Made by a program: the position numbers and the translations under genes. From assembly GCF_017814945.1 (NCBI RefSeq), contig NZ_JAGIPX010000002.1, positions 1 through 64,000 of the forward strand: DNA of 64,000 nt, given 5' to 3'. Position 1 is the first letter of the stretch, and each line of letters starts with the position of its first letter. Below are positions 39,318 through 48,064 of this stretch, one piece after another. This DNA is from Paraburkholderia sp. LEh10. GTDB lineage: Bacteria; Pseudomonadota; Gammaproteobacteria; Burkholderiales; Burkholderiaceae. The notes under the pieces were generated by a model. It worked only from the letters and a program-made list of their open reading frames with translations. It ran no database searches and was not told the origin of the DNA.

Positions 39318-40499
39318 ATGTCGCCAACCGTCGTCGTCGCGGCACTGTCTGCCCGCATGCTCGCCGAGTCGGCTCGACGCGCCGGCTGGCGCGTGATCGT
39401 GCTCGACCTGTTCGGCGACACCGACACGCGGCGCGCGTCGGGTGCGTGGCATTCGATCGGCGATCCCGCGTCGTTCTCGATCGATCCGCGGCGCGTGCGG
39501 GACGCGCTCGATGCGGCGAGCCGCACGCCGAATGTGATGGGCTGGATAGCGGGCAGCGGTTTCGAAGCGCATCGCGACCTGCTCGACGACAGCCGCATCG
39601 CACTCGCGCCGATCGGCAATACGCGCGCCGCCCATGAAGCCGTGCGCGACCCCGCGCGCTTTTTTTCGTTGCTCAGCGACGCGGGGATTGCGCATCCCGA
39701 GACCCGGCTCGATGCGCCTGCCGACGCAGAGGGTTGGCTCGAAAAGGATGCCTATGGAACAGGCGGCATGCATATTCGCCATGCCGTGCGCGCAGAAGCG
39801 GCACAAGACAGACGATATTTTCAGCGTTATCAGCCCGGCCGTTCGATGTCGGCCCTTTTCATCGCCGATACGCGCAACGCGGCGATCATCGGCTTCAACG
39901 AACAACTGATCGTCTCGCACGGCGGGCACCCGTTTGTGTATGGCGGCGCGTCGGGGCCCATCGATGTCCCCGCTTCGCTGCGCGAGCAGATCGCGTGCGC
40001 CGTGAGTTCGATCGTCGCGCGGACCGGGCTCAAAGGACTCAACAGTCTCGATTTCATTTTCGACGGAGAACGCTGTTTCGTGCTCGAAGTCAACGCAAGA
40101 CCATCGGCGACGATGTCGCTTTACGAGCACGATGGCAGCCGTTCGCTGCTCGCGCTGCACACGCGTGTGTGCGCAGGCGCGCCGCTCGATGCCGACGCGT
40201 TGAATGCAATTGCGGACAAGGCGCCGCTATGCGGCGAGCAGATCGTGTTCGCCGACCGTGACCGCAAGGTATCGCCCGAATTCGTGCAGCGCGCGTTGAA
40301 CCTCGGCTGGTGCCACGACATTCCCGTCACGGGCAGTTTCGTCGCGGCGGGCGCGCCGTTGTGCAGCGTATCGGCCATCTGTGCGCGCGGCACGCCAATG
40401 GCAACCGTGCGCGCGGAACTCGCCGCGCGCGCGGCGACCGTCGCATCCATCGACATCACCAGGAAGCCAAGCCATGCAGAACTCATCGTCCCTCGCTGA
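39318..40499 (+). CDS. ATP-grasp enzyme of the H4MPT/methylofuran cluster
   Basis: 393 residues. The N-terminal part resembles an ATP-grasp pre-domain (VVVAALSARMLAESARRAGWRVIVLDLFGD in overlapping stretches). The grasp region has EKDAYGTGGMHI, YQPGRSMSALFIAD and LNSLDFIFDGERCFVLEVNARPSATMSLYE, with the metal-binding Glu and Asn. Similar ATP-grasp genes of unproved substrate occur in methylotroph H4MPT clusters. It may add an amino acid, perhaps glutamate, to a methylofuran or H4MPT intermediate. The stop overlaps mch by 26 bases. Confidence 0.75.
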   Translation: MSPTVVVAALSARMLAESARRAGWRVIVLDLFGDTDTRRASGAWHSIGDPASFSIDPRRVRDALDAASRTPNVMGWIAGSGFEAHRDLLDDSRIALAPIGNTRAAHEAVRDPARFFSLLSDAGIAHPETRLDAPADAEGWLEKDAYGTGGMHIRHAVRAEAAQDRRYFQRYQPGRSMSALFIADTRNAAIIGFNEQLIVSHGGHPFVYGGASGPIDVPASLREQIACAVSSIVARTGLKGLNSLDFIFDGERCFVLEVNARPSATMSLYEHDGSRSLLALHTRVCAGAPLDADALNAIADKAPLCGEQIVFADRDRKVSPEFVQRALNLGWCHDIPVTGSFVAAGAPLCSVSAICARGTPMATVRAELAARAATVASIDITRKPSHAELIVPR

Positions 40500-41502
40500 T
40501 GTTTCGTCATCGTCTTCGTTTCTGAGCGTCAACACGCTGGTGCGGCCATTGCTCGCGAGCCTGCTCGAACGCCAGACGGAACTGGGCATCGAAGTCCGGC
40601 GCGACGAGCGCGGCGTCACCCTCGTCGACGCCGGCATCGGCACATCGGGCAGCGTCGCCGCGGGCATCGCGATCGGCGAGATCTGCATGGGCGGCCTTGG
40701 CCGGGTCAAGTTGCGCACCGCGACGTCCCGCAGCGCGGCGGACGAATGGCCGACGTTCGTCGATATCGCCAGCGCGCAACCTGTGCTCGCCTGTCTCGCG
40801 TCGCAGTATGCAGGCTGGAGTCTCGCGGCCAGCAAGGAGGAAACGGGCGGCAAGAAGTTCTTCGCGCTCGGCTCGGGCCCGGCGCGCTCGCTCGCCTGCA
40901 AGGAACCGCTTTTCGACGAACTGGATTACCGCGACGTCGTCTCGACGGGCTGCCTCGTGCTCGAAGTGGATCGCGCGCCGCCCGCCGTCGTGATCGACAA
41001 GATCCTGCGCGACTGCAATCTGCAGCCGCGCAATCTCACCCTGATCCTCACGCCGACCGCGAGCCGCGCCGGCACCACACAGGTGGTCGCGCGCGCGCTC
41101 GAAGTCGCCCTGCACAAGGCGCACGAACTGGGCTTCGCGCTCGGCGGCATCCGCGAGGGCTGCGCCAGCGCGCCGTTGCCGCCGCCCGCCCACGACCCCA
41201 TCGAAGCGATGGGCCGCACCAATGACGCGATTCTTTACGGCGGCCGGGTCCATCTCACCGTGACGGGCAGCGACGACGCCGCGCGCGATCTGGCGCGCCG
41301 CCTGCCCTCTTGCGCATCGAAAGATTTTGGCCGCCCGTTCGCCGATGTGTTCAAGGAATACGACTACGACTTCTACAAGATCGACCCCGCGCTCTTCGCG
41401 CCCGCCGAAGTCTGGGTGAGCAACCTCGCCACGGGCCGAACCTTCCACGCGGGCGCAACCCGTTTCGATCTGCTGCGCCCGCTGTGGCTCGACGAGGCTT
41501 GA
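40474..41502 (+). CDS. mch: Methenyltetrahydromethanopterin cyclohydrolase
   Basis: 342 residues from the ATG at 40474 (AGGAAG upstream). It matches Mch over its whole length: LSVNTLVRPL, GIEVRRDERGVTLVDAGI, EICMGGLG, FFALGSGPARSLA, GALGGIREGCASA-like segment and GRTNDAILYGG. It hydrolyses methenyl-H4MPT to N5-formyl-H4MPT in the formaldehyde-oxidation route between MtdB and the Fhc complex. It overlaps the preceding ATP-grasp gene and is followed after one base by another ATP-grasp gene. Confidence 0.9.
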   Translation: MQNSSSLADVSSSSSFLSVNTLVRPLLASLLERQTELGIEVRRDERGVTLVDAGIGTSGSVAAGIAIGEICMGGLGRVKLRTATSRSAADEWPTFVDIASAQPVLACLASQYAGWSLAASKEETGGKKFFALGSGPARSLACKEPLFDELDYRDVVSTGCLVLEVDRAPPAVVIDKILRDCNLQPRNLTLILTPTASRAGTTQVVARALEVALHKAHELGFALGGIREGCASAPLPPPAHDPIEAMGRTNDAILYGGRVHLTVTGSDDAARDLARRLPSCASKDFGRPFADVFKEYDYDFYKIDPALFAPAEVWVSNLATGRTFHAGATRFDLLRPLWLDEA

Positions 41503-41503
41503 G

Positions 41504-42457
41504 ATGACACGCACCGCGCTCGCCGTCGCGATCATGACGGATGAAACCGGCTGGCATACGTCGCGCCTCAAGCGCGCGCTGCGCGAGCGCGGCGCGCTCG
41601 GCCGCTGCGTCGATCTGGCCGACTGCCGCTTCGACACCACACATGCGCCGCATGGAATCGCGATTCCCGGCTACGGGCGCGGACTGCCCGATGCCGTCAT
41701 CGTGCGCGGCATCGCGGGCGGCACCTTCGAACAGGTCACCGTGCGGCTTGGCATCCTGCACGCGCTGCGGGAACTCGGCGTGCCCGTCTATAACGACGCG
41801 CGAGCGATCGAACGCAGCGTCGACAAATCGATGACCACGTTTTTGCTGCATCGGGCGGGCATTCCGACGCCGCCCACCTGGGTCACGGAATCCGCGCCGT
41901 TCGCGCAACGCGTGCTGATGCGCGAGCACGCGAGCGGCCATGAGCTCGTGATGAAGCCGCTGTTCGGCTCGCAAGGCAAAGGCATCGCGCGCCTCGGCGC
42001 GGACGGCGGCGAATGCGAGGCGCTCCCGGCGTTGAAAGGGTATGGGCAGCTTGCCTATCTGCAGCGCTTCGTCAGGCCCGTCAGCACGCCGGGCTACGAC
42101 TGGCGCGTGATGGTGATCGGCGGCAAGGCCGTGACGGCCATGCGCAGGGTCAGCGAGCATTGGGTTCACAACGTCGCGCAAGGCGCGCGCTGCGAAGCGG
42201 CCGCGCTCAGCGAGCCGCTCGGCGCGCTCGCCGAACGCGCGAGCGCCGCGCTCGGACTCGACTATGCGGGCGTCGATCTGATCCCATGCGAAGACAATCC
42301 GTTTGGCGCGACCGTCATCGAAGTCAACGGCGTCGCTGCGTGGCGCGGTCTGCAGTCCGTGACGCCGTTCGATATCGCGGGCTGCATCGTCGACGATCTG
42401 CTGGGCCGCAGGATGAGGCTCACGCATCGCAACGGCGAGATCAAGGAAGTCGCGTGA
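41504..42457 (+). CDS. RimK/MptN-type ATP-grasp ligase
   Basis: 317 residues. Motifs: DKSMTTFLLHRAGIPTPPTWV, ELVMKPLFGSQGKGI, YDWRVMVIGGKAVTAMRR, YAGVDLIP and TVIEVNGVAAWRGLQ, the RimK-like glutamate-ligase pattern. Archaeal MptN adds glutamate to tetrahydrosarcinapterin and CofF relatives act similarly, so a pterin or methylofuran glutamylase is likely. GAGG precedes the ATG. The stop overlaps the next start (TGATG). It corresponds to one of the orf genes conserved in methylotroph H4MPT clusters. Confidence 0.78.
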   Translation: MTRTALAVAIMTDETGWHTSRLKRALRERGALGRCVDLADCRFDTTHAPHGIAIPGYGRGLPDAVIVRGIAGGTFEQVTVRLGILHALRELGVPVYNDARAIERSVDKSMTTFLLHRAGIPTPPTWVTESAPFAQRVLMREHASGHELVMKPLFGSQGKGIARLGADGGECEALPALKGYGQLAYLQRFVRPVSTPGYDWRVMVIGGKAVTAMRRVSEHWVHNVAQGARCEAAALSEPLGALAERASAALGLDYAGVDLIPCEDNPFGATVIEVNGVAAWRGLQSVTPFDIAGCIVDDLLGRRMRLTHRNGEIKEVA

Positions 42458-43389
42458 TGCCCGGCACTCGGCCCGACGTGATTGCTGAAGCATTCCTGTG
42501 GGCATGCACGCTCGATGTCGCGTGCGCGAAGCCCGGCAACGTCAGCATCGGCGCGCCGGGCCACGCGATGACAGCCGACCTTTTCATCTCCAGCGCGCAA
42601 GCGGCCTGTGCAGCCGTGACGGCGCGAGGCGCGCCCGTCGGCGAGCGGATCGAACGCGCGGTGAGCCTGTCGATGCAGGCGGCCGGGTGCAATACGAATC
42701 TGGGCATCGTGCTCTTGTGTGCGCCGCTTGCGCATGCGTTCGAAACCTTGCTCGCCACGCGCGACACACCTACCGCACAGGACGCGCGCGCCGCCGTGCG
42801 AACGACGCTATCGCATCTGGACCTGGCCGATGCGCACGCCGCCTATCGCGCAATCGCGCTCGCCAATCCAGGCGGACTCGGCGAAGCGCCCAGCCAGAAC
42901 GTCGGCACGGCGCCGCCGAGTGTCGATCTGCTCTGCGCAATGGCGCTGGCGAGGGACCGCGACAGCATCGCGCGCCAATACGCAAGCGGGTTTGCCGACG
43001 TGCTTGGATTCGGGCTTATCCAGTTGCGTGCGGCGCTCGGCAACGGCGCCGTCGATCAACCGCGTCTGTTGCGAGCGGTGCTCAAAATCTGGCTCGGCTA
43101 TCTGTCGCACTGGCCCGACTCGCACATCGCGCGCAAGCACGGCATCGCGCTTGCGCGCAAGATCACCCATGATGCCCGCGCGTGGCACATGCAGCGTTCA
43201 TGGGACCCCGCCGCGCTCACCGCCTGGGACGCGTCATTGAAACGCGAACGCATCAATCCGGGCACGACCGCGGACCTCACTGTCGCCACCCTGTTCGCAG
43301 CCGCGTGCCTCGACCCGTCGCTGCTGCGCGTTCCGTGCATCGATACGACGGCACGCGCAGCCAGCATCGACCACACTGTGGCAAGCTGA
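42457..43389 (+). CDS. CitG/MdcB-like triphosphoribosyl-dephospho-CoA synthase family protein
   Basis: 310 residues of the CitG-like helical family: LDVACAKPGNVSIG near the N-terminus, GCNTNLGIVLLCAPL, GGLGEAPSQNVG and ERINPGTTADLTVA at the C-terminus. Members next to H4MPT genes in methylotrophs (the orf5 type) are thought to act in cofactor synthesis, with an unknown reaction. It overlaps the RimK-like gene by one base and ends this plus-strand group. Confidence 0.75.
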   Translation: MPGTRPDVIAEAFLWACTLDVACAKPGNVSIGAPGHAMTADLFISSAQAACAAVTARGAPVGERIERAVSLSMQAAGCNTNLGIVLLCAPLAHAFETLLATRDTPTAQDARAAVRTTLSHLDLADAHAAYRAIALANPGGLGEAPSQNVGTAPPSVDLLCAMALARDRDSIARQYASGFADVLGFGLIQLRAALGNGAVDQPRLLRAVLKIWLGYLSHWPDSHIARKHGIALARKITHDARAWHMQRSWDPAALTAWDASLKRERINPGTTADLTVATLFAAACLDPSLLRVPCIDTTARAASIDHTVAS

Positions 43390-43445
43390 ACGGCACGGCT
43401 GAACGGCACGCGCCTCCTCCGTGCCGTCTGCCCGTGCCGTCTGCC

Positions 43446-43859
43446 TCAAGGCCAGCGTATGGTCCGCTCGATCGTCACGCCGACCGCCTTCACGTTCGCG
43501 AACTTGTTCGGCTTCGCGAGCGAGACGCGAACCCAGTGTGCGCCGAAATCGACGAGCAGCATCTGCGCGACCGACTCCGCCAACGCCTCGAGCAATTGCA
43601 TCTTGTGCGTCGCGAGCAGCGATTCCAGCGCCGCGTGCACCTTGCTGTAGTCGATGGTGTCGCCGATATGATCGGTGTCGCACGCGTGACTGTGCGGCAC
43701 GCCCGCCCACAGGTCGATTTGCACCGGCTGCCGGCTGGTCAGCTCGTCCGGGTCGATGCCGATGATCGTATCGCCCTGAAAGCCTTCGATAAAGATCAGG
43801 TCCATCCCGGACGAGGCGAGATGCGGCCGCTCAATCACATTCCTGTCGATCACGTTCAT
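43446..43859 (-). CDS. Dihydroneopterin aldolase-like protein
   Basis: 137 residues of the FolB family, with MDLIFIEGFQGDTIIGIDPDE, VQIDLWAGV, DTIDYSKVHAALESLLATHK and EALAESVAQMLL. FolB converts dihydroneopterin to 6-hydroxymethyl-dihydropterin, needed for both folate and H4MPT; this copy is probably dedicated to H4MPT because of its place. GAGGA is seven bases before the ATG at 43859. It stands alone on the minus strand, divergent from dmrB. Confidence 0.8.
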   Translation of the reverse strand: MNVIDRNVIERPHLASSGMDLIFIEGFQGDTIIGIDPDELTSRQPVQIDLWAGVPHSHACDTDHIGDTIDYSKVHAALESLLATHKMQLLEALAESVAQMLLVDFGAHWVRVSLAKPNKFANVKAVGVTIERTIRWP

Positions 43860-44018
43860 CGGGGGTTCCTCATAGTCGATCTGGCGCATGTGCTCATGCA
43901 AGAAGCGGCCCAGGCACGAATGTCGCAAGCGATCGGTTTGACCGCTCCCGCACAAGCCCATGTGCGCCGCGCAGACGGCGCATAGCCGCACAGAAGCCCG
44001 ATCGCGAGGCGTCGCAAT

Positions 44019-44678
44019 GTGTATCGCAAACTGAACAACCTGGCTGCACGACCGACGATGACGATGACGACAGACACCCGCCCCCGCGCCTACGATGCCG
44101 ACGCCGATGCCGATGCCACGAGCGCCCGCTTTGCATGGGCGATCACAGGCTCGGGACACGGTCTCGCCGAATCGCTCGATATCGCCGCGACGCTGCTGCC
44201 TTACGTCGATCTGTTCCTGTCGCGCGCCGCCGAAGAAGTGCTGCCGTTGTACAGGATCGAACTCGCGCAACTCAAGCAACGCTTCCGCGTGTTCCGCGAC
44301 AACAGCGCGAGCGCCGTCCCCGTCGGCATGCTGTATGACGAGACCCGCTATCACACCGTCGTCGTCGCGCCCGCCACCAGCAACACGGTCGCCAAATGCG
44401 CGTTCGGCATCTCCGACACGCTGCCGACCAACATGTTTGCGCAGGCAGGCAAACTGGGCATCCCGGGCATCGTGTTCGCGTGCGACACGCAGCCTGTCGT
44501 CATCACGAAGAGTCCGCTCGATTGGGTGGAGCTGCGCCCACGCAATATCGAACTCGACAATGTCGAGCGGCTGAGGCAGATCGATCATAGCCGCGTCGTG
44601 TGCTCGCCCGCCGAGTTGCGCGCGGCGCTCGATGCACGCCTTGCCGAAACCCGTATGAGTTCGTGTGCGAGCGCCTGA
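44019..44678 (+). CDS. dmrB: Archaeal-type dihydromethanopterin reductase (flavoprotein)
   Basis: 219 residues of the flavoprotein family with FAWAITGSGHGLAESLDIA, VVVAPATSNTVAKCAFGISDTLPTN (flavin-binding, two stretches) and a C-terminal FACDTQPVV. DmrB of this type is known from Burkholderia xenovorans, where it reduces dihydromethanopterin to H4MPT. The GTG at 44019 has GAGG nine bases upstream; the ATGs at 44058 and 44064 are alternatives that would remove a basic leader. It overlaps the next gene (TGATG). Confidence 0.82.
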   Translation: MYRKLNNLAARPTMTMTTDTRPRAYDADADADATSARFAWAITGSGHGLAESLDIAATLLPYVDLFLSRAAEEVLPLYRIELAQLKQRFRVFRDNSASAVPVGMLYDETRYHTVVVAPATSNTVAKCAFGISDTLPTNMFAQAGKLGIPGIVFACDTQPVVITKSPLDWVELRPRNIELDNVERLRQIDHSRVVCSPAELRAALDARLAETRMSSCASA

Positions 44679-46063
44679 TGGAACATATCGTCTTTCTCAC
44701 CGGCCGACTCGCCCAGCCCGCGCTCGAACGCGTATTGCACAGTCTCGCGCCCGCGCCGTTCAGTTGGGAGATTCGCGAAATCGGCCTGCAGGTCGCGGCG
44801 CTGATGACGGCCGACATGATCCGCCGCCGCGTCGCCGCGCCGATCGCGGCCGACCGCGTGATCGTTCCTGGCCGATGCCGGGGCGATCTCGATGCGCTGG
44901 GCGCGCACTATGGCATTCCCGTCCAGCGCGGCCCCGACGAGCTCAAGGATCTGCCGGGATGGTTCGATCGCACGGCACGCCCCATCGACCTGTCGAAGCA
45001 CGATATCGCGATCTTCGCGGAGATCGTCGATGCGCCGCATCTCAGTGTCGATGCAATCTGCGCACGCGCGGCGCGGCTCGCGGCCGACGGCGCCGACGTG
45101 ATCGATCTCGGGTGCCTGCCGTCGACGCCCTTTCCTCATCTCGCCGACGCAGTTCGCGCGCTGAAGGCGCAAGGGTTCAAGGTCAGCGTCGATTCGATGG
45201 ACGTGAAGGAACTGGTGCGCGGAGGCCGCGCGGGCGCGGACTATCTGCTGAGTCTGACGGCCGACACGCTGTGGGTCATCGACGAAATCGACTCGACGCC
45301 CGTGCTGATCCCGCGCCAACCCGGCGACGAGGCGTCGCTGTACGACAGCATCGACACGATGATGCAAAAGGGCCGCGCCTTTCTCGCCGATCCGATACTC
45401 GATCCGCTGCCCTTCGGGCTGCTGAAGTCGTTGACGCGTTATCAGCGGCTGCGCGAGCGCTACCCCGACGCGCCGATGCTGATGGGCACGGGCAACGTCA
45501 CCGAACTCACGGAAGCCGATACCAGCGGCATCCACGCGATGCTGCTCGGTATCGGCGTCGAACTGAACATCGCGGGCATTCTCACGACGCAGGTCAGCGG
45601 TCATGCGCGCTGCGCGATACGCGAGGCCGATGTCGCGCGGCGCATGATGTACGCAGCCCGCGAGCTACAGACGCTGCCCAAGGGCTTCACCCATCAGCTG
45701 ATGACGGTGCACGCGAAGCGTCCATTTCCCGATACGCCGGAAGAGATCGCCGTGACGGCAGCGGCCGTGCGCGATCCGAATTTTCGCGTGCAGGTGTCGG
45801 TGGACGGCATCCACGTGTACAACCGCGACGGCCACCATCTCGCGACCGACGCGTTCGCGCTCTGGCCGCATCTGCGTCTCGAAGCAGACGGCGCGCACGC
45901 GTTCTACATGGGTGTCGAACTCGCACGCGCCGAGCTCGCGTGGCAGCTCGGCAAACGCTATAGCCAGGACCAGCCGCTCGAGTGGGGATGCGCGAGCCCG
46001 CGCGACGACACCAGCCTGCTCGCGCAGTGCGCGCCAGGCACGACACGCAGAAAGGAAGCCTGA
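44678..46063 (+). CDS. Dihydropteroate-synthase-like protein of the H4MPT pathway
   Basis: 461 residues from the ATG at 44678, which overlaps the dmrB stop. The middle part has a pterin-binding barrel like DHPS (GADVIDLGCLPSTPFPHL, KVSVDSMDVKELVRGGRAGADYLLS, MGTGNVTELTEADTSGIHAML). N- and C-terminal extensions are not found in folate enzymes. It probably condenses the hydroxymethylpterin with the beta-RFA-derived arylamine made by MptG, replacing folate DHPS. Such genes are conserved with mch and fhc in methylotrophs. Confidence 0.78.
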   Translation: MEHIVFLTGRLAQPALERVLHSLAPAPFSWEIREIGLQVAALMTADMIRRRVAAPIAADRVIVPGRCRGDLDALGAHYGIPVQRGPDELKDLPGWFDRTARPIDLSKHDIAIFAEIVDAPHLSVDAICARAARLAADGADVIDLGCLPSTPFPHLADAVRALKAQGFKVSVDSMDVKELVRGGRAGADYLLSLTADTLWVIDEIDSTPVLIPRQPGDEASLYDSIDTMMQKGRAFLADPILDPLPFGLLKSLTRYQRLRERYPDAPMLMGTGNVTELTEADTSGIHAMLLGIGVELNIAGILTTQVSGHARCAIREADVARRMMYAARELQTLPKGFTHQLMTVHAKRPFPDTPEEIAVTAAAVRDPNFRVQVSVDGIHVYNRDGHHLATDAFALWPHLRLEADGAHAFYMGVELARAELAWQLGKRYSQDQPLEWGCASPRDDTSLLAQCAPGTTRRKEA

Positions 46064-46065
46064 CG

Positions 46066-46659
46066 ATGATCCACGAAACCGTAGTCACGACCGTCACGCC
46101 CGAAGGCAAACCGCACGTCGCGCCGATGGGCATTCGCCACGAAGGCGACACCTTCTTCCTGATGCCGTTTCTGCCGTCCGCCACCTACGACAACATCGTC
46201 TCGACGGGCTGTGCCGTCGTCAACTTCACGACGGACGTGCGCGTGTTTGCGGGCTGCGTGACGGGCCACCGCACGTGGCGCACGATTGACGTCGACAGCG
46301 TGCCGTGCGTCCGGCTCGCCGACACGCTCGCGCACGCCGAATTGCGGCTCGTGTGCGTGAGCCACGACCAGCAGCGCCCGACGCTCGTCATGCAGCGCAT
46401 CGCGATGTGCGCGCATGCGCCGTTCGCCGGCTTGAACCGCGCACAGGCCGCCGTGATCGAAGGCGCGGTGCTGGTCAGCCGGCTCGCGATGCTGCCGCGC
46501 GACAAGGTGGAGTCGGAAATCGCCTATCTGTCCATTGCCATCGGCAAGACGGCCGGCCCGCGCGAACAGCAGGCGTGGCAATGGCTGATGGACGCCGTGA
46601 ACATCTTCTATGCGAGTCCGGCTGCGGCCGCTCGAATCCTGAACGAGGAGGCCCTATGA
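46066..46659 (+). CDS. DUF447-type flavin-reductase-like barrel protein
   Basis: 197 residues (MIHETVVTTVTPEGKPHVAPMGIRHEGDTFFL in overlapping stretches). The split-barrel pattern with TYDNIVSTGCAVVNFTTDVRVFAGCV matches DUF447, a family found with H4MPT genes in archaea and methylotrophs. AAGGAAG lies upstream of the ATG at 46066. The stop overlaps mfnB (ATGA). Its reaction is unknown; a flavin-linked step in cofactor synthesis is possible. Confidence 0.72.
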   Translation: MIHETVVTTVTPEGKPHVAPMGIRHEGDTFFLMPFLPSATYDNIVSTGCAVVNFTTDVRVFAGCVTGHRTWRTIDVDSVPCVRLADTLAHAELRLVCVSHDQQRPTLVMQRIAMCAHAPFAGLNRAQAAVIEGAVLVSRLAMLPRDKVESEIAYLSIAIGKTAGPREQQAWQWLMDAVNIFYASPAAAARILNEEAL

Positions 46660-47462
46660 TCCGTATGCTCGCCAGTGTGCGCAATCTCGACGAAGCGCGC
46701 GACGCCGCCAGCGCCGGCGCTGATCTGATCGACCTGAAGGAGCCGGGGGCAGGTGCGCTCGGCGCCGTCTCCGCGCCCAGCATCGCGGATATCGTGCAGT
46801 CGCTGCGCGCGGAGCACCCGCGCCTGCCCATCAGCGCCGCGATCGGCGACCTGCGGCCCGGGGATCATGCGTCGCTCGAATATCGTGCGTCGCAGGCGGG
46901 ACGCTGCGGCGTCGATTATGTGAAGGCAGGCGTCCCGGCCGATAGCGCTTCATTCGACATCGCGTGCCGAACGCTCAGCTATATGCGCGGCCTTCACTGG
47001 AACATGGTGCCCGTGCTGCTGGTGGACAACGGCCTCGATCTGCGCGTCGTCGAACATGCGTGCGAACTGCGCTTTGCTGGCGTGATGGTCGATACGGCGA
47101 GCAAGAAACGCGGCAATCTTTTTCAGTGCGTGCCGCTTGCCGCGCTCGACAGCATGGTGCAGATCGCGCGCGTGCATGATGTGATGCCGGGACTCGCGGG
47201 CGCACTGCTCAGCAAGCATGTGCCGCTGATCCGCGCGCTCGGTCCCGAGATCGCCGGCTTTCGGACCGCGCTGTGCGACGGATCGCGCACGGGCCGGCTC
47301 AACGCCGACCGCGTGCGCGATCTGCGCGCGCAGCTTTCGGGACGGGCGGCTATTGCAGACCCGGCGGCAGCCCCGGCGGCAAACCCGGCGGCAGCCCCCG
47401 CAGCCCATCCCGCTGCCAACGACACCGGCTTCGAAGTCTCCCCTCAATCCGCCGTCGCGTGA
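46656..47462 (+). CDS. mfnB: (5-formylfuran-3-yl)methyl phosphate synthase
   Basis: 268 residues. The N-terminal block MLASVRNLDEARDAASAGADLIDLKEPGAGALGAV (in parts) with catalytic lysine in LKEP and a second lysine in DYVKAGV is the MfnB (DUF556) signature. It makes the furan core of methanofuran from two glyceraldehyde 3-phosphates. GAGGAGG precedes the ATG. The C-terminus has a proline-alanine tail, PAAAPAANPAAAPAAHPAA, not needed by the fold. The gene runs 19 bases into the convergent mfnE. Confidence 0.85.
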   Translation: MIRMLASVRNLDEARDAASAGADLIDLKEPGAGALGAVSAPSIADIVQSLRAEHPRLPISAAIGDLRPGDHASLEYRASQAGRCGVDYVKAGVPADSASFDIACRTLSYMRGLHWNMVPVLLVDNGLDLRVVEHACELRFAGVMVDTASKKRGNLFQCVPLAALDSMVQIARVHDVMPGLAGALLSKHVPLIRALGPEIAGFRTALCDGSRTGRLNADRVRDLRAQLSGRAAIADPAAAPAANPAAAPAAHPAANDTGFEVSPQSAVA

Positions 47463-48034
47463 ACCAGCCGGTCGCGCACGCGCGACCCGTCGTGCCGGTT
47501 CACGACGTCGACGGGATACGGCGCGTCGCGCGTGAACCGCACGAATGACGGATCGACGATGCCGAGCGCCGCGCATTCCTCGATTGAACGCCACGGCTCG
47601 ATCTCGCACGACTTGACGACGACCAGGCGTTCCGCGTTCAGTCGATTCGCGAGCCATGCGGCGAGGCTGTCGGAAGTCACCTCCCAACTCGTCAGCCGGT
47701 TGGCTTCCTGGAACAGCAGGTCGAGGGGCGCCCACACGGCGACACGGCCCGCGTGCAGCGCGGCGCGTATCTGCGCATCCGTCGCGGCGATCACGAGACG
47801 ACGGCACAGGCCCTGCATCATCAGCGCGTATTGCGCCATCGCCAGCACGGCCATGTTGTGCGCGGCGACATCGTCGAAACGCCAGATGTCCTGATGCTCG
47901 CGTGCCTGATCCGCAAAACGGCCGCCGCCCGGCACGATCACGACCCGCCCGCCGCCGAACTCGCTCAGATGCGCGAGCCAATCTTCGAGCAACGGGTCGC
48001 GGCTCAGACTGCCGCCAATCTTCACCACCCACAT
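47444..48034 (-). CDS. mfnE: Amino-acid-kinase-family methylofuran kinase (MfnE-like)
   Basis: 196 residues starting MWVVKIGGSL and with VIVPGGGRFAD and LNAERLVVVKSCEIE, the amino-acid kinase fold. MfnE phosphorylates aminomethyl-furan phosphate to the diphosphate in methanofuran synthesis, which fits the neighbours MfnB and MfnF. GGAG is five bases before the ATG. It overlaps mfnB at the 3' end (convergent) and follows mfnF after 30 bases. Confidence 0.78.
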   Translation of the reverse strand: MWVVKIGGSLSRDPLLEDWLAHLSEFGGGRVVIVPGGGRFADQAREHQDIWRFDDVAAHNMAVLAMAQYALMMQGLCRRLVIAATDAQIRAALHAGRVAVWAPLDLLFQEANRLTSWEVTSDSLAAWLANRLNAERLVVVKSCEIEPWRSIEECAALGIVDPSFVRFTRDAPYPVDVVNRHDGSRVRDRLVHATAD

Positions 48035-48064
48035 AGGCGCTCCATGTGCGGAAAGTGCCGGGAT

